Source of the DNA: an uncultured Bacteroidaceae bacterium
Lineage (GTDB): Bacteria > Bacteroidota > Bacteroidia > Bacteroidales > Bacteroidaceae
Reading direction: 5' to 3'
Length of the DNA stretch: 64,000 bases
Assembly: GCA_934293005.1 (NCBI GenBank)
Contig: CAKQYA010000002.1
Coordinates: 1 to 64,000, forward strand
The position numbers were made by a program, and so were the translations under genes. Under the pieces are notes generated by a model that had not been told where the DNA came from, did not search any database, and worked only from the letters and a program-made list of their open reading frames with translations. Shown here piece after piece: positions 1 to 7,395 of this stretch (position 1 is the stretch's first letter; every line of letters starts with the position of its first letter).

Positions 1-85
1 GAGCTAAAGGTCTAATTGACAAAACTGCTTGCGTTTTCAGCTCTGGCAACTTTTTCAATATTGATAAGTCTATATTTCTTTCCAT
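1..85 (-). CDS. 5' end of the gene after cas6 (partial)
   Basis: An ATG on the minus strand at 85 opens a frame that stays open to the window edge (28 codons, beginning MERNIDLSILKKLPELKTQA). It starts one base after the cas6 stop codon, so the two genes are probably translationally coupled within one operon. Its position directly after cas6 suggests a CRISPR effector subunit. The visible residues are too few to say which Cas protein it is, or whether the locus is type I or type III. Confidence 0.6.
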   Translation of the reverse strand, partial: MERNIDLSILKKLPELKTQAVLSIRPLA

Positions 86-86
86 T

Positions 87-866
87 TTAATCTTTCATTT
101 TTATAAATCCAAATCCCTGTGAACATTGTTCGCCTATTCCTCCTTCACAAGCTATCTTCATCAACTCCAAAGGTGCTTTCATGCGGAAGGAGCAGAGATA
201 TCCACGCACTCTCGATTCGTATGGAGTATTTGCTTTTATCGTTATCAACTTCGCTTTGACTTTATTGCCTGTCAATTCGAAAGCGAAGGCATTATCGTTC
301 ATACCAAATGGCTGACCATGAATGCTCTCATACCTTGCCTTCAATCCCTTCAGTATGCCTGCAGCAAACTTAGGATTGTCGGGAGACAAATATACAGTCT
401 TGCCGTCTTCATGCTGCTTGACACAAATAGGAGACAAGGCTTGGAAGGTCATATCTTCAGACAATGGCGGCACGGGCATAGCCTCTACGCCTGCAACACC
501 AAATGCTACACGATGTTCCTTGTTGCCAACAATAAAACTTTGGTGAGCGAATATGCCTTGAATAAACTCCAAGGTGCTTTTCTCTGGTATGAAACTAATG
601 TGCCAAACCGCTCTTTCATCCATGATTTTCAAGCATCCCGATTCCGGCAAAGGCCTTACTTTATCAAAGATAAAAGGAGAATAGCAAAACAGCTTGAACC
701 TCTTGTGTCCATTCAATTGATAACCATTTTCGTGGAGCCATGACGCATATTGTGTATCAGCTTGCGCCAATATGCGATAAATGACTGCCGACTGCTCATA
801 TTGATAATTGAAGGGCAACAGGTCACCAGATTCTTTATTTACATTCAACGTAATCTTAAATTCCAT
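87..866 (-). CDS. cas6: CRISPR-associated endoribonuclease Cas6
   Basis: A 259-residue protein with the layout of Cas6, the RAMP-fold endoribonuclease that cuts pre-crRNA inside each repeat. The C-terminus carries the glycine-rich loop characteristic of the family at residues 242-253 (GGIGEQCSQGFG). The N-terminal third contains the usual Cas6 segment around residues 40-60 (WLHENGY followed by KRFKLFCYS), with His45 a candidate catalytic residue. Length is normal for Cas6. The next gene starts one base after its stop, so the rest of the cas operon lies left of the window. No CRISPR array is visible inside the window. A TAAATTTG box at 1198-1205 is the nearest candidate promoter and would give a leader of about 330 nt. 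Confidence 0.9.
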   Translation of the reverse strand: MEFKITLNVNKESGDLLPFNYQYEQSAVIYRILAQADTQYASWLHENGYQLNGHKRFKLFCYSPFIFDKVRPLPESGCLKIMDERAVWHISFIPEKSTLEFIQGIFAHQSFIVGNKEHRVAFGVAGVEAMPVPPLSEDMTFQALSPICVKQHEDGKTVYLSPDNPKFAAGILKGLKARYESIHGQPFGMNDNAFAFELTGNKVKAKLITIKANTPYESRVRGYLCSFRMKAPLELMKIACEGGIGEQCSQGFGFIKMKD

Positions 867-1197
867 TAATGCTTTGTTTTTATTTATTATTGGCCAATTA
901 CAAATATTTTAGCTTTAAGCATCACCACAGTTTCTTTACCTCACCAACAGCTAACGGGAGAGATGGCGAAGCCACCTCATCTTATTTCACTTTCGCCATG
1001 GCATCCAAGCCCATTGAAAATGATGGACAAGACAAACGTGAGGCTGCGCAACACGACACTCATGCTTTGAATGGCATCTTTGCAAACAGAAAATCAAGAG
1101 ACACATCAGGCATCCACCTTTAAGTTTTGAGGGACACATTGCCTCCATCCATCCTCTTGATGACATTCCGTCAAACACAGGTTATCGGTTTCATTTA

Positions 1198-1205
1198 CAA
1201 ATTTA
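1198..1205 (-). promoter_or_regulatory. Candidate -7 box for the cas operon
   Basis: The minus strand reads TAAATTTG, matching the Bacteroidota TAnnTTTG consensus. It is the closest such box upstream of cas6 but lies about 330 bases from the start codon, so the assignment is tentative. Confidence 0.35.
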
Positions 1206-1793
1206 GCACATTGATTTCACACACAAACAAAAGGCTTCCATGTTTTTTAACATATTATCCTGTTTTTTAATCAAAATACATATAGAAAGCCAGAGCCAAT
1301 AACCATTGCACTTATTCATGGTGCATACAATACAAAATAAAACGGCAAAGAAACTTTTGCTCTCGCAAGTGCCTCCAGGCATGCGAGAGGCTATTATTCG
1401 GCACTTTTTGAGACTCTTGATCCACACATAAACGTAACGTGATTTTATGCACCCAGACCTTTCTTCGAGCAACTTTTTGGCTTTATTGCAGGCATAGCGG
1501 CTCATGCTGACGCTTTCTAAGTTTGTAGAGACGATATTGGGGGCTTTATTGCTGGATAGCGACTCGTTCGGCAAGCGACATAGCGGCACGATGCGAGCTT
1601 CCACTTTCCGCCTGCCGGTGCCGCCCGACGCGTCCTTCATACATAACGCCATGACCCATCATCCCGAACGCATCCCGAAGCCTCGCTATATTCCTGCACA
1701 GCTGATATTTTCATATACCCCAGCCTCTGCAGGGAGAAACTGAATGGAATGCAGGCCAATCTCGTGGCCGACAGCGGCGCAGGAAAGGACCAC

Positions 1794-1828
1794 AAAAAAG
1801 CATGGAGAGCCATCGCGGCCTTCCATGC
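1794..1828 (-). terminator. Intrinsic terminator of the candidate small RNA
   Basis: Read on the minus strand, GCATGGA (1822-1828) pairs with TCCATGC (1800-1806), with a further GGC/GCC pairing inside, followed directly by six T. This is a textbook intrinsic terminator although no protein gene precedes it. Confidence 0.65.
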
Positions 1829-1955
1829 TCATCCATTCTATTATGGTGTTCAAATAAGTATGTAATATTTATGGGTTATGCAAGTGTTGTGATGTGCCAA
1901 TGGCGATGCGCTGCGTTGCGCTTGCCGCGCGAAAGGCATTGACGCCATCATTTCG
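1794..1955 (-). ncRNA. Candidate small RNA, about 160 nt
   Basis: On the minus strand a TACCTTTG box (1960-1967) is followed, about 130 bases on, by a strong hairpin and a run of six U. The predicted transcript starts near 1955 and ends near 1794. Its 5' part is enclosed by a 6-bp stem ATGGCG/CGCCAT (1943-1948 with 1900-1905) that encloses smaller GC-rich hairpins. The middle is AU-rich and the 3' part is the terminator. The only frame inside codes about 33 residues and resembles nothing known. No RNA family was recognised; 6S-like, regulatory or CRISPR-linked roles are all open. Confidence 0.45.
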
Positions 1956-1959
1956 AGCG

Positions 1960-1967
1960 CAAAGGTA
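1960..1967 (-). promoter_or_regulatory. -7 box TACCTTTG before the candidate small RNA
   Basis: The minus-strand octamer TACCTTTG matches the Bacteroidota -7 consensus. The same octamer precedes the tRNA gene and prs in this window. Transcription would start near 1955 and run left. Confidence 0.5.
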
Positions 1968-2161
1968 GGCATTATTCCAATGGCCTCCAAATTTATGGCA
2001 TCCTCAAAAATAGGTATTTTGCGCACATGGGCAAGGCGCAGGGCGGCATGCGGAACACTTTTTTGCCCATGCGCGAGGCGGCTGCAACCTTGGGCGCAAG
2101 AAAATGGCATCAAAACGCACGCAAAGCATCAAAACGCATAATTGGCTGCAAGCGGATGTCG

Positions 2162-2169
2162 TATCTTTG
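2162..2169 (+). promoter_or_regulatory. Upstream -7 box TATCTTTG
   Basis: A plus-strand match to TAnnTTTG inside the gene-free stretch. It could give a long leader for the peroxiredoxin gene that would include the 23-bp tandem repeats, or start an unrelated transcript. Confidence 0.3.
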
Positions 2170-2256
2170 CTGTGCGAACGGAAAAACGGAGGCAAGCGAG
2201 CAGCCTGCGTTGCCGCAAGCAAGCAGCTCCACACGACGAACGAAACTGTGCGCAAG

Positions 2257-2325
2257 GCGACGAGCATGCGTGAAGCGAGGCAATGAGCATGCGTGAAACG
2301 AGGCGATGAGCATGCGTGAAGGCAC
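2257..2325. repeat. Tandem repeat, 3 x 23 bp
   Basis: Three adjacent 23-bp units (2257-2279, 2280-2302, 2303-2325) share the core GAGCATGCGTGAA and differ at a few positions, mainly in the third unit. There are no spacers, so this is not a CRISPR array. GCATGC within the core is itself palindromic. Confidence 0.85.
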
Positions 2326-2445
2326 ATGCCAGCAGTTGCGCCTGAGATGGTGACAGACAAGGCTAAAAACCTCAACACATGCAGATATGCAGCAGAATAG
2401 CGATATTTTTTGACGCAACATCGCGGCTTATCGGCATATTTTTCT

Positions 2446-2453
2446 TATCTTTG
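2446..2453 (+). promoter_or_regulatory. -7 box TATCTTTG of the peroxiredoxin gene
   Basis: Matches the Bacteroidota consensus and lies 84 bases before the chosen start codon of the peroxiredoxin. Confidence 0.55.
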
Positions 2454-2537
2454 CCGAAAATGTCTCGCAGCATGCACGAGACAGGGAAACACATTGAGAT
2501 ATCATCAAACAACAACATTCATATACATGACACAACA

Positions 2538-3002
2538 ATGAACATAGGAGACAAGATACCAGAGGTGCTTGGCATCGACCAAGACGGACATGAGATAAAG
2601 GCAAGCGACTATCGCGGACGCAAGATTGTGCTATACAGCTATCCCAAGGCAAACACCAGCGGATGCACAGCCGAGGCATGCTCCTTGCAGGCTCACAAGG
2701 ACGAACTGGCCGCTGCCGGCTACGAGATCATCGGCGTGAGCAAGGACAAGCAGGCTGCGCAGAAGAAATTTGCCGAAGCACAAGGCCTGCAGTTTCCCCT
2801 CATAGCCGACACGGAGACGGCTTTGCTGCAGCAGCTTGGATGCTGGGGCGAGAAGGTGGCCTGCGGACGCAAGACCATTGGCACTCTGCGCACCACATAC
2901 CTTGTTGATGAGGATGGGCGCATCGAGAAGATTTTCACTCCTAAGGAGATAAAGACAAAGATCCATGCCGAGCAGATACTGGAATGCATCAAGGCAAGAT
3001 GA
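2538..3002 (+). CDS. bcp: Thiol peroxidase, BCP-type peroxiredoxin
   Basis: A 154-residue AhpC/TSA-fold protein of the bacterioferritin-comigratory (BCP/PrxQ) group, which reduces hydrogen and organic peroxides using thioredoxin. The active-site segment NTSGCTAEAC places the peroxidatic cysteine at Cys43 and a resolving cysteine at Cys48, the spacing expected for two-Cys BCP proteins. The frame is open further upstream, but the ATG at 2538 gives the normal BCP start (MNIGDKIPEV), so I chose it. A thioredoxin is encoded at 12513. The gene appears to have its own promoter. Confidence 0.9.
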   Translation: MNIGDKIPEVLGIDQDGHEIKASDYRGRKIVLYSYPKANTSGCTAEACSLQAHKDELAAAGYEIIGVSKDKQAAQKKFAEAQGLQFPLIADTETALLQQLGCWGEKVACGRKTIGTLRTTYLVDEDGRIEKIFTPKEIKTKIHAEQILECIKAR

Positions 3003-3189
3003 CTGGCAAGGCAGGATACCATTCTTCAACAAATCAACAAGACAAGACATCAGATGCTTTAAGATGACCGACAAGGCATCATATCCTTTAAGATGACAAC
3101 GATGAAGAAGGTCGCAACAATATCAGCCAGCCTGCCCGCCTGCTTAAAACAGAAGACAAGCAGGCACTAATCAAAACAAACAAACGACT

Positions 3190-4065
3190 ATGGAAAACCT
3201 TGCAGACGCAATCTCGCATGCTCATGGCCTCGTGCTTGAAGGAGGAGGCTTGAGAGCTTTGTTCACAGCAGGAGTGCTTGACGTGTTCATGGAAAACGGC
3301 ATCAAGTTTGACGCCATGGCAGGCGTCTCGGCAGGTGTGCTGTTTGGAAGCAACTACAAATCAGGCCAACCGGGCAGAGCGCTCAGATACAACATCCGGT
3401 TCAAGGACAACCCCGAATACATGAGCTGGAAGTCGCTGCTGAAGACGGGCGATTATGTGAACGAGCGTTTCGCCTACCACTTGCTGCCGCATGAGTATGA
3501 CCCGTTCGACTTCCAGGCCTACAGGACGAACCCTATGAGGCTCTATGCCGTGTGCACAGACATAGAGAGAGGGTGTGCCGTGTATCATGAAATAAGCGAT
3601 GCCGACGGCATGGGACTGAAATGGATGCAGGCATCCGCTTCCATGCCCATATTCGCACGTCCTGTGATGATAGACGGCAATCATTACCTTGACGGCGGAC
3701 TGACCGACTGCATACCGCTGAGATTCATCCAAGATGAAGGATACAGGAGAAATGTTGTCGTCACCACTCAGCCTGCCGACTTCAGGAAGAAGAAGGCTCA
3801 CATGAAAATTGCGATGAAGCTTTTCTTGAGGAAATATCCCAAAGTGGCGGAACTGATGTCGAAACGCCACATGATGTATAACGACGAGATGGACTATGTG
3901 CATTCTGAAGCGCAAAAGGGCGGCACTTTCCTTGTCTGCCCCGACTCGAAGCTCGACATCGGCCGTCTCGACCTGAAGGAGGAGAAGATGAGAGAGGTAT
4001 ATGAAGCTGGGGTGAACAAAGCCCGCGAGCTTATGCCGCAAATCAAAGCATTTCTGGCTGAATGA
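3190..4065 (+). CDS. Patatin-like phospholipase, YjjU type
   Basis: A 291-residue serine hydrolase of the patatin fold. The oxyanion glycines EGGGLRA (residues 17-23), the nucleophile elbow GVSAG with Ser47 and the dyad aspartate in DGG (Asp168) are all present and in order. The C-terminal third resembles the tail found in YjjU-like proteins of gut anaerobes. No signal peptide is seen, so it probably acts on lipids or acyl groups in the cytoplasm; the real substrate cannot be read from sequence. It follows the peroxiredoxin after 187 bases and may be independent. Confidence 0.85.
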   Translation: MENLADAISHAHGLVLEGGGLRALFTAGVLDVFMENGIKFDAMAGVSAGVLFGSNYKSGQPGRALRYNIRFKDNPEYMSWKSLLKTGDYVNERFAYHLLPHEYDPFDFQAYRTNPMRLYAVCTDIERGCAVYHEISDADGMGLKWMQASASMPIFARPVMIDGNHYLDGGLTDCIPLRFIQDEGYRRNVVVTTQPADFRKKKAHMKIAMKLFLRKYPKVAELMSKRHMMYNDEMDYVHSEAQKGGTFLVCPDSKLDIGRLDLKEEKMREVYEAGVNKARELMPQIKAFLAE

Positions 4066-4382
4066 GTCTTTGCCACACGGCATCATGGACGCGCTGTCTG
4101 CTTGATTGCCACACATAAAGCAACACACAAGCACTGCGATACAGAAATGCGCAGCATCGCCAATGCGCACTCATCTAATAATCAAACCACCACGGATTGC
4201 CACGCCTGGCTGCATGCCAATATCGCATGCAAGAAACACAAGTCAGCTAAAGAACGTTAAACCATGCGCTTGCGCCAGCCTTATGCGGCAAGCTGCTGCT
4301 GCTGACAAGAATAAAATGGGTAACTTTGCAGCATAAACGAAAGCAGCACGGCTGCCACAACATCAAACAACAACATTACAGC
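4066..4382. other. Intergenic region before the NlpE-like lipoprotein
   Basis: A 317-base gap. Apart from the -7 box at 4321-4328 I see no gene, tRNA or strong hairpin. Confidence 0.5.
4321..4328 (+). promoter_or_regulatory. -7 box TAACTTTG of the NlpE-like lipoprotein
   Basis: Consensus match 55 bases upstream of the start codon. Confidence 0.6.
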
Positions 4383-4844
4383 ATGAAAAAGAATCACATC
4401 ATCTTAGCATTAGCTTCAATGGCGATAATGGCATCATGCACAGGCAAGAAGCCATCGGGAAACATTGCGGACAACAACAGCACGGAGGCTGCCGACTCGA
4501 CTGCTTCTGTGGAAGCGGCTATAGACTTGGCCGCCATCGCAGGCACATACGAAGGAACATTGCCTGCTGCCGACTGTCCTGGATTCAAGACAGCCATCAC
4601 TATCAATGCCGACAGCACTTATCGGATGCAACAGGATGCCATAGACCGAAATGACGGACATGACGAGGTAAGCGGCGTCATACAAGTGCTCGACGGCAAT
4701 GTGCTCATGCTCACGCGTCCTTCAAGCGGAGAGCACACATTCTGCAAGGTGAAAGATGCAGGCAGCATCATTCTGACAGACTCTCTTGGCAATGAGCCCG
4801 AAAGCGGAATGGCACAGATGTATGTGCTGACAAGAAAGAAATAA
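4383..4844 (+). CDS. NlpE N-terminal domain lipoprotein
   Basis: A 153-residue lipoprotein. The N-terminus is a lipoprotein signal (MKKNHIILALASMAIMASC) with the acylated cysteine at Cys19, followed by a low-complexity linker rich in Asn, Ser, Thr and Ala. From about residue 50 the sequence AGTYEGTLPAADCPGFKTAI matches the start of the copper-homeostasis/NlpE N-terminal barrel. Such proteins sit in the envelope and, in enteric bacteria, report envelope stress or bind copper; here the role is unknown. The start at 4383 was chosen over an upstream ATG because it gives the signal peptide. Confidence 0.8.
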   Translation: MKKNHIILALASMAIMASCTGKKPSGNIADNNSTEAADSTASVEAAIDLAAIAGTYEGTLPAADCPGFKTAITINADSTYRMQQDAIDRNDGHDEVSGVIQVLDGNVLMLTRPSSGEHTFCKVKDAGSIILTDSLGNEPESGMAQMYVLTRKK

Positions 4845-4980
4845 GCTCTGAAGACAAGAAACAAACTCAGCTGACAAGAAACAGACCCAACCGGCAAGAA
4901 ACAAAATCTGAAGACAAATATCTTGATGGCGCAGAGGAGCTTGCCAAAGATAATGCTGACTTTGCGCCAAGCACCATCTT

Positions 4981-6249
4981 TCATATCTTGATGGTCAGTA
5001 TCTCATCTATATTTGTGAGGTAATTCGGGCTCCGATGCTGGCATTTCGCATGCCACGGCTGGCGTTCGGTACCTTCTGCAGCCAAGCGCAAAGTCTTCGT
5101 CCCATATCTGCTATTTATGTCATCAAGCGCACGCATGAGCATGTTGCGCTCCTTGCGTTTGGCATTCGTGTCGAACATGTCAAGCTGAAGAGGTGCAGCG
5201 GGTGTGATGTTTCCAAGCGTCACACCTGCTTTCTTATACAACACTCCTGGAATATACATCGACTCCAAACATCCGACGGCGGCTTTCGTTATCTCAATAG
5301 TGTCGGACGTGGACGTGATGAACGACGCTGAAGCCGCATTGCCATACTGACTCAAATCTTCACGAAAGGGGTTGCTGCGTATAAACACCGTGACGGTCTT
5401 GCACACACAGTCCTGCGCGCGGAGCTTGTTGGCGCAACTGGCTGCAAACGAGGCCACAGCCGACTTCAATGAGCGGAGGTCGCTGACCATGCCACCAAAA
5501 CTGCGGCTTGTGCATATGGTCTGGTTGCGAAGAGTCTCGCTCGTGTCGATGCAAGGCACACCATTAAGTTCGAGCCATGTCTGATGGCCCGGCTTGTGAA
5601 AATGGCTTTTCACCCACGATTCACTTTTATCGGCAAACTCCAGCGGCGTTGCTACTCCGTAATAACTGAGTCGGTCAAATGTGCGCCTGCCTATGCCCCA
5701 CACATTCGAGAGATCAAACAGAGCAAGAGCCTTCCTGCGCTTGTCGTCCGTGTCTATCATGCACACTCCCTCATAGCCCTTATATTGTTTGGCAAACTTG
5801 CTGCCTATCTTCGCCAGGGTCTTTGTGGGAGCTATGCCTATGCTAACTGGTATGTCGGTCGAGAGGCGGATGCGCTCTCTCACTTCCTGCATGAGAGCCA
5901 CAAGGTCGTAGTGGGCATCATATCCATTCAAATCAACAAACGACTCGTCAATGCTGTAATTCTCAACATGCTGCATGCTTTTGCGCAACACGCTCGTCAC
6001 TCTCCTGCTCATGGCGGCATAGAGCTGCATGTTGGTAGAAAACACATGCACGCCATATTGCTTCACGATGTTCTCAACCTTGAATATAGGGTCTCCACGG
6101 CGCAGGCCGCAAGCCTTGGCTTCAGGCGTGAGCGCAACAATGCAGCCGTCGTTGCTTGACAGCACGCAGACAGGCTTGCCTTCAAGTCCGGGGTGAAACA
6201 CTTTCTCCACAGAACAGAAGAATGAATTGCAATCCACTAATGCATACAT
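4981..6249 (-). CDS. umuC: UmuC-type Y-family DNA polymerase
   Basis: A 422-residue translesion polymerase subunit. Palm-domain metal ligands are visible at Asp6 (MYALVDCNSFF) and Asp101-Glu102 (YSIDESFVDL), so the enzyme looks catalytically intact. The last 50 or so residues match the DUF4113 tail found in UmuC proteins. Translation most likely starts at the ATG at 6249, which gives the family start MYALVD; the upstream ATG adds ten unrelated residues. It lies 36 bases after umuD in the same direction, the standard umuDC operon, and would copy damaged templates when umuD is activated. Confidence 0.93.
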   Translation of the reverse strand: MYALVDCNSFFCSVEKVFHPGLEGKPVCVLSSNDGCIVALTPEAKACGLRRGDPIFKVENIVKQYGVHVFSTNMQLYAAMSRRVTSVLRKSMQHVENYSIDESFVDLNGYDAHYDLVALMQEVRERIRLSTDIPVSIGIAPTKTLAKIGSKFAKQYKGYEGVCMIDTDDKRRKALALFDLSNVWGIGRRTFDRLSYYGVATPLEFADKSESWVKSHFHKPGHQTWLELNGVPCIDTSETLRNQTICTSRSFGGMVSDLRSLKSAVASFAASCANKLRAQDCVCKTVTVFIRSNPFREDLSQYGNAASASFITSTSDTIEITKAAVGCLESMYIPGVLYKKAGVTLGNITPAAPLQLDMFDTNAKRKERNMLMRALDDINSRYGTKTLRLAAEGTERQPWHAKCQHRSPNYLTNIDEILTIKI

Positions 6250-6285
6250 GATTTTTTCTGGCTGAAATGAATGACACAAATGAAG

Positions 6286-6999
6286 TTATTTAGAATGAGG
6301 CTTATGTATGACATAAGTCACGGTGCCCCATATGCTGAAAGAATCGCCCTCGCCCACCCTTATTTCAGGATAATCGGGATTGGCCGGGATGAGCCATCCT
6401 TCTCCTCCGCGCTTCTCAAAGCGTTTCAAGGTGTATTCGCCATTGAGCTCGCACACGGCCACTTCGTTGGGAGAGGGGCTGCGGTTGCTCTTGTCCACTA
6501 TGACAATGTCGCCAGAGCAGATGCCAGCATCTATCATGGAACTGCCTTCCACGCGGATGAGATAAGATGATTCGGGATGCGGGCAGAGCATCTGCAAGAG
6601 TTCTATGCTCTCCGACTTCTCGTCATTGTCGAGTGGTATCGGAAAACCAGCCACAATGCCTATGTCGAAGAATGGCAAGCTAATATCCTTGACCATTGTG
6701 GCAGGATAAGCCTTGCCCCAATGCGAAAAAACAGCCTGACACTCTGCTTTCGTCTCCGCAGAGAGTGTGTGCTGGCCAGAAGCGCATTCTTGTCCTTGCC
6801 GCTCTGCCGGCCCGATGCCCGACATCTCATGAACGATGCAGCTTTTGATGAATTCTGTCTTCTGTTCCTGAGCATCGAGGAAACGGGCCATTTCGCCTGA
6901 AGCGCGGAAGGAATACAGTTTGCTCTTATCTTGCCTGCGAGGTCTTCCTGCTCCTGGCCTTGCGCCTCCATGAGTCTTTGTTGTGATGTTGTCTGCCAT
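6286..6999 (-). CDS. umuD: UmuD-like S24 peptidase with long N-terminal extension
   Basis: A 237-residue LexA/UmuD-family self-cleaving protein. The catalytic serine (Ser154 in EGSSM) and lysine (Lys192 in YTLKRF) are present. A UmuD-like cleavage site, VAG-FPIP, lies at residues 116-121. Classical UmuD is about 140 residues with the site near residue 24, so this one has about 95 extra N-terminal residues. That extension opens with the basic GGARPGAGRPRR motif and a segment around residues 27-58 reminiscent of ribbon-helix-helix DNA-binding domains. The protein could therefore be both polymerase accessory and DNA binder; this is inference. The start at 6999 precedes the conserved MADN. It is cotranscribed with umuC. 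Confidence 0.87.
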   Translation of the reverse strand: MADNITTKTHGGARPGAGRPRRQDKSKLYSFRASGEMARFLDAQEQKTEFIKSCIVHEMSGIGPAERQGQECASGQHTLSAETKAECQAVFSHWGKAYPATMVKDISLPFFDIGIVAGFPIPLDNDEKSESIELLQMLCPHPESSYLIRVEGSSMIDAGICSGDIVIVDKSNRSPSPNEVAVCELNGEYTLKRFEKRGGEGWLIPANPDYPEIRVGEGDSFSIWGTVTYVIHKPHSK

Positions 7000-7206
7000 A
7001 GATAGATTGAAAAATTGTTTAACAGCATCAAAAGCAGGACATTCATGCGCAAACACAACATGCTTGCCGCTTCACATTCCGCTTTAGTTCCGCTTTATGC
7101 TTATCCTTTCATCCAATCCCCGACAGGCCATCAAAACGTGACTGGCTGCGCAGCTGAGCTTCGTTTATTCTTTCCTGCCATAATGGCCATGCGGGGTTAA
7201 ATCATG

Positions 7207-7214
7207 CAAAAATA
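7207..7214 (-). promoter_or_regulatory. Candidate -7 box for umuDC
   Basis: The minus strand reads TATTTTTG, a consensus match about 210 bases before the umuD start. Confidence 0.35.
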
Positions 7215-7320
7215 ACAAATAATCTTGATTAATGTATTACATCATTCAGAAATACATGCCCAAAACGACCAAACAAAACACTAAGCAAGCATTCGATGCT
7301 GTTTTAACAATATTATTTAG

Positions 7321-7328
7321 TAACTTTG
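7321..7328 (+). promoter_or_regulatory. -7 box TAACTTTG of the MFS gene
   Basis: Consensus match 68 bases before the first ATG of the transporter gene. Confidence 0.55.
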
Positions 7329-7395
7329 CAATCGAAAAACAACAAAGTGATGAGTGCGCACACGAAGCGTCAGCCCATCAAATTAATCATCCAAG

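Larger units (their letters stand above)
870..2445. other. Gene-free stretch upstream of cas6
   Basis: About 1.58 kb without a convincing protein gene. The open frames here have odd composition and resemble no family I know. The stretch holds a candidate cas6 promoter (1198-1205), a hairpin at 1362-1387, an imperfect direct repeat (1479-1502 and 1542-1563, sharing GGCTTTATTGC), a candidate minus-strand small RNA (about 1794-1955), a 13-bp direct repeat GCATCAAAACGCA (2107-2119 and 2126-2138), a plus-strand TATCTTTG box (2162-2169) and a 3 x 23 bp tandem repeat (2257-2325). Confidence 0.6.
7000..7395. other. Divergent promoter region, umuD and MFS genes
   Basis: A 396-base gap between divergent genes with one candidate -7 box for each side. 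It contains a CATCAAAACG...TGGCTGC segment (7129-7150) resembling one at 2128-2147. No SOS-box-like palindrome was recognised. Confidence 0.5.

Noticed and set aside
126..743. A 205-codon plus-strand frame
   Set aside because: It lies entirely opposite cas6, which has clear family motifs; it is a shadow frame.
1203..1652. A 149-codon minus-strand frame upstream of cas6
   Set aside because: Composition is erratic, no domain or family is recognisable, no promoter is near, and the terminator at 1794-1828 blocks transcription from the only upstream -7 box.
2027..2421. Several overlapping frames of 60-124 codons on both strands
   Set aside because: They are produced by low-stop, repetitive sequence around the 23-bp repeats, and none resembles a protein family.
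4845..4980. Degenerate ACAAGAAAC repeats between the NlpE-like gene and umuC
   Set aside because: Short, A-rich and irregular, so likely low-complexity sequence; the 12-bp direct repeat ATATCTTGATGG (4918-4929, 4983-4994) is too short to interpret.
7000..7395. An SOS box controlling umuDC
   Set aside because: I could not find a convincing LexA-type palindrome, and the Bacteroidota operator is not firmly known to me.
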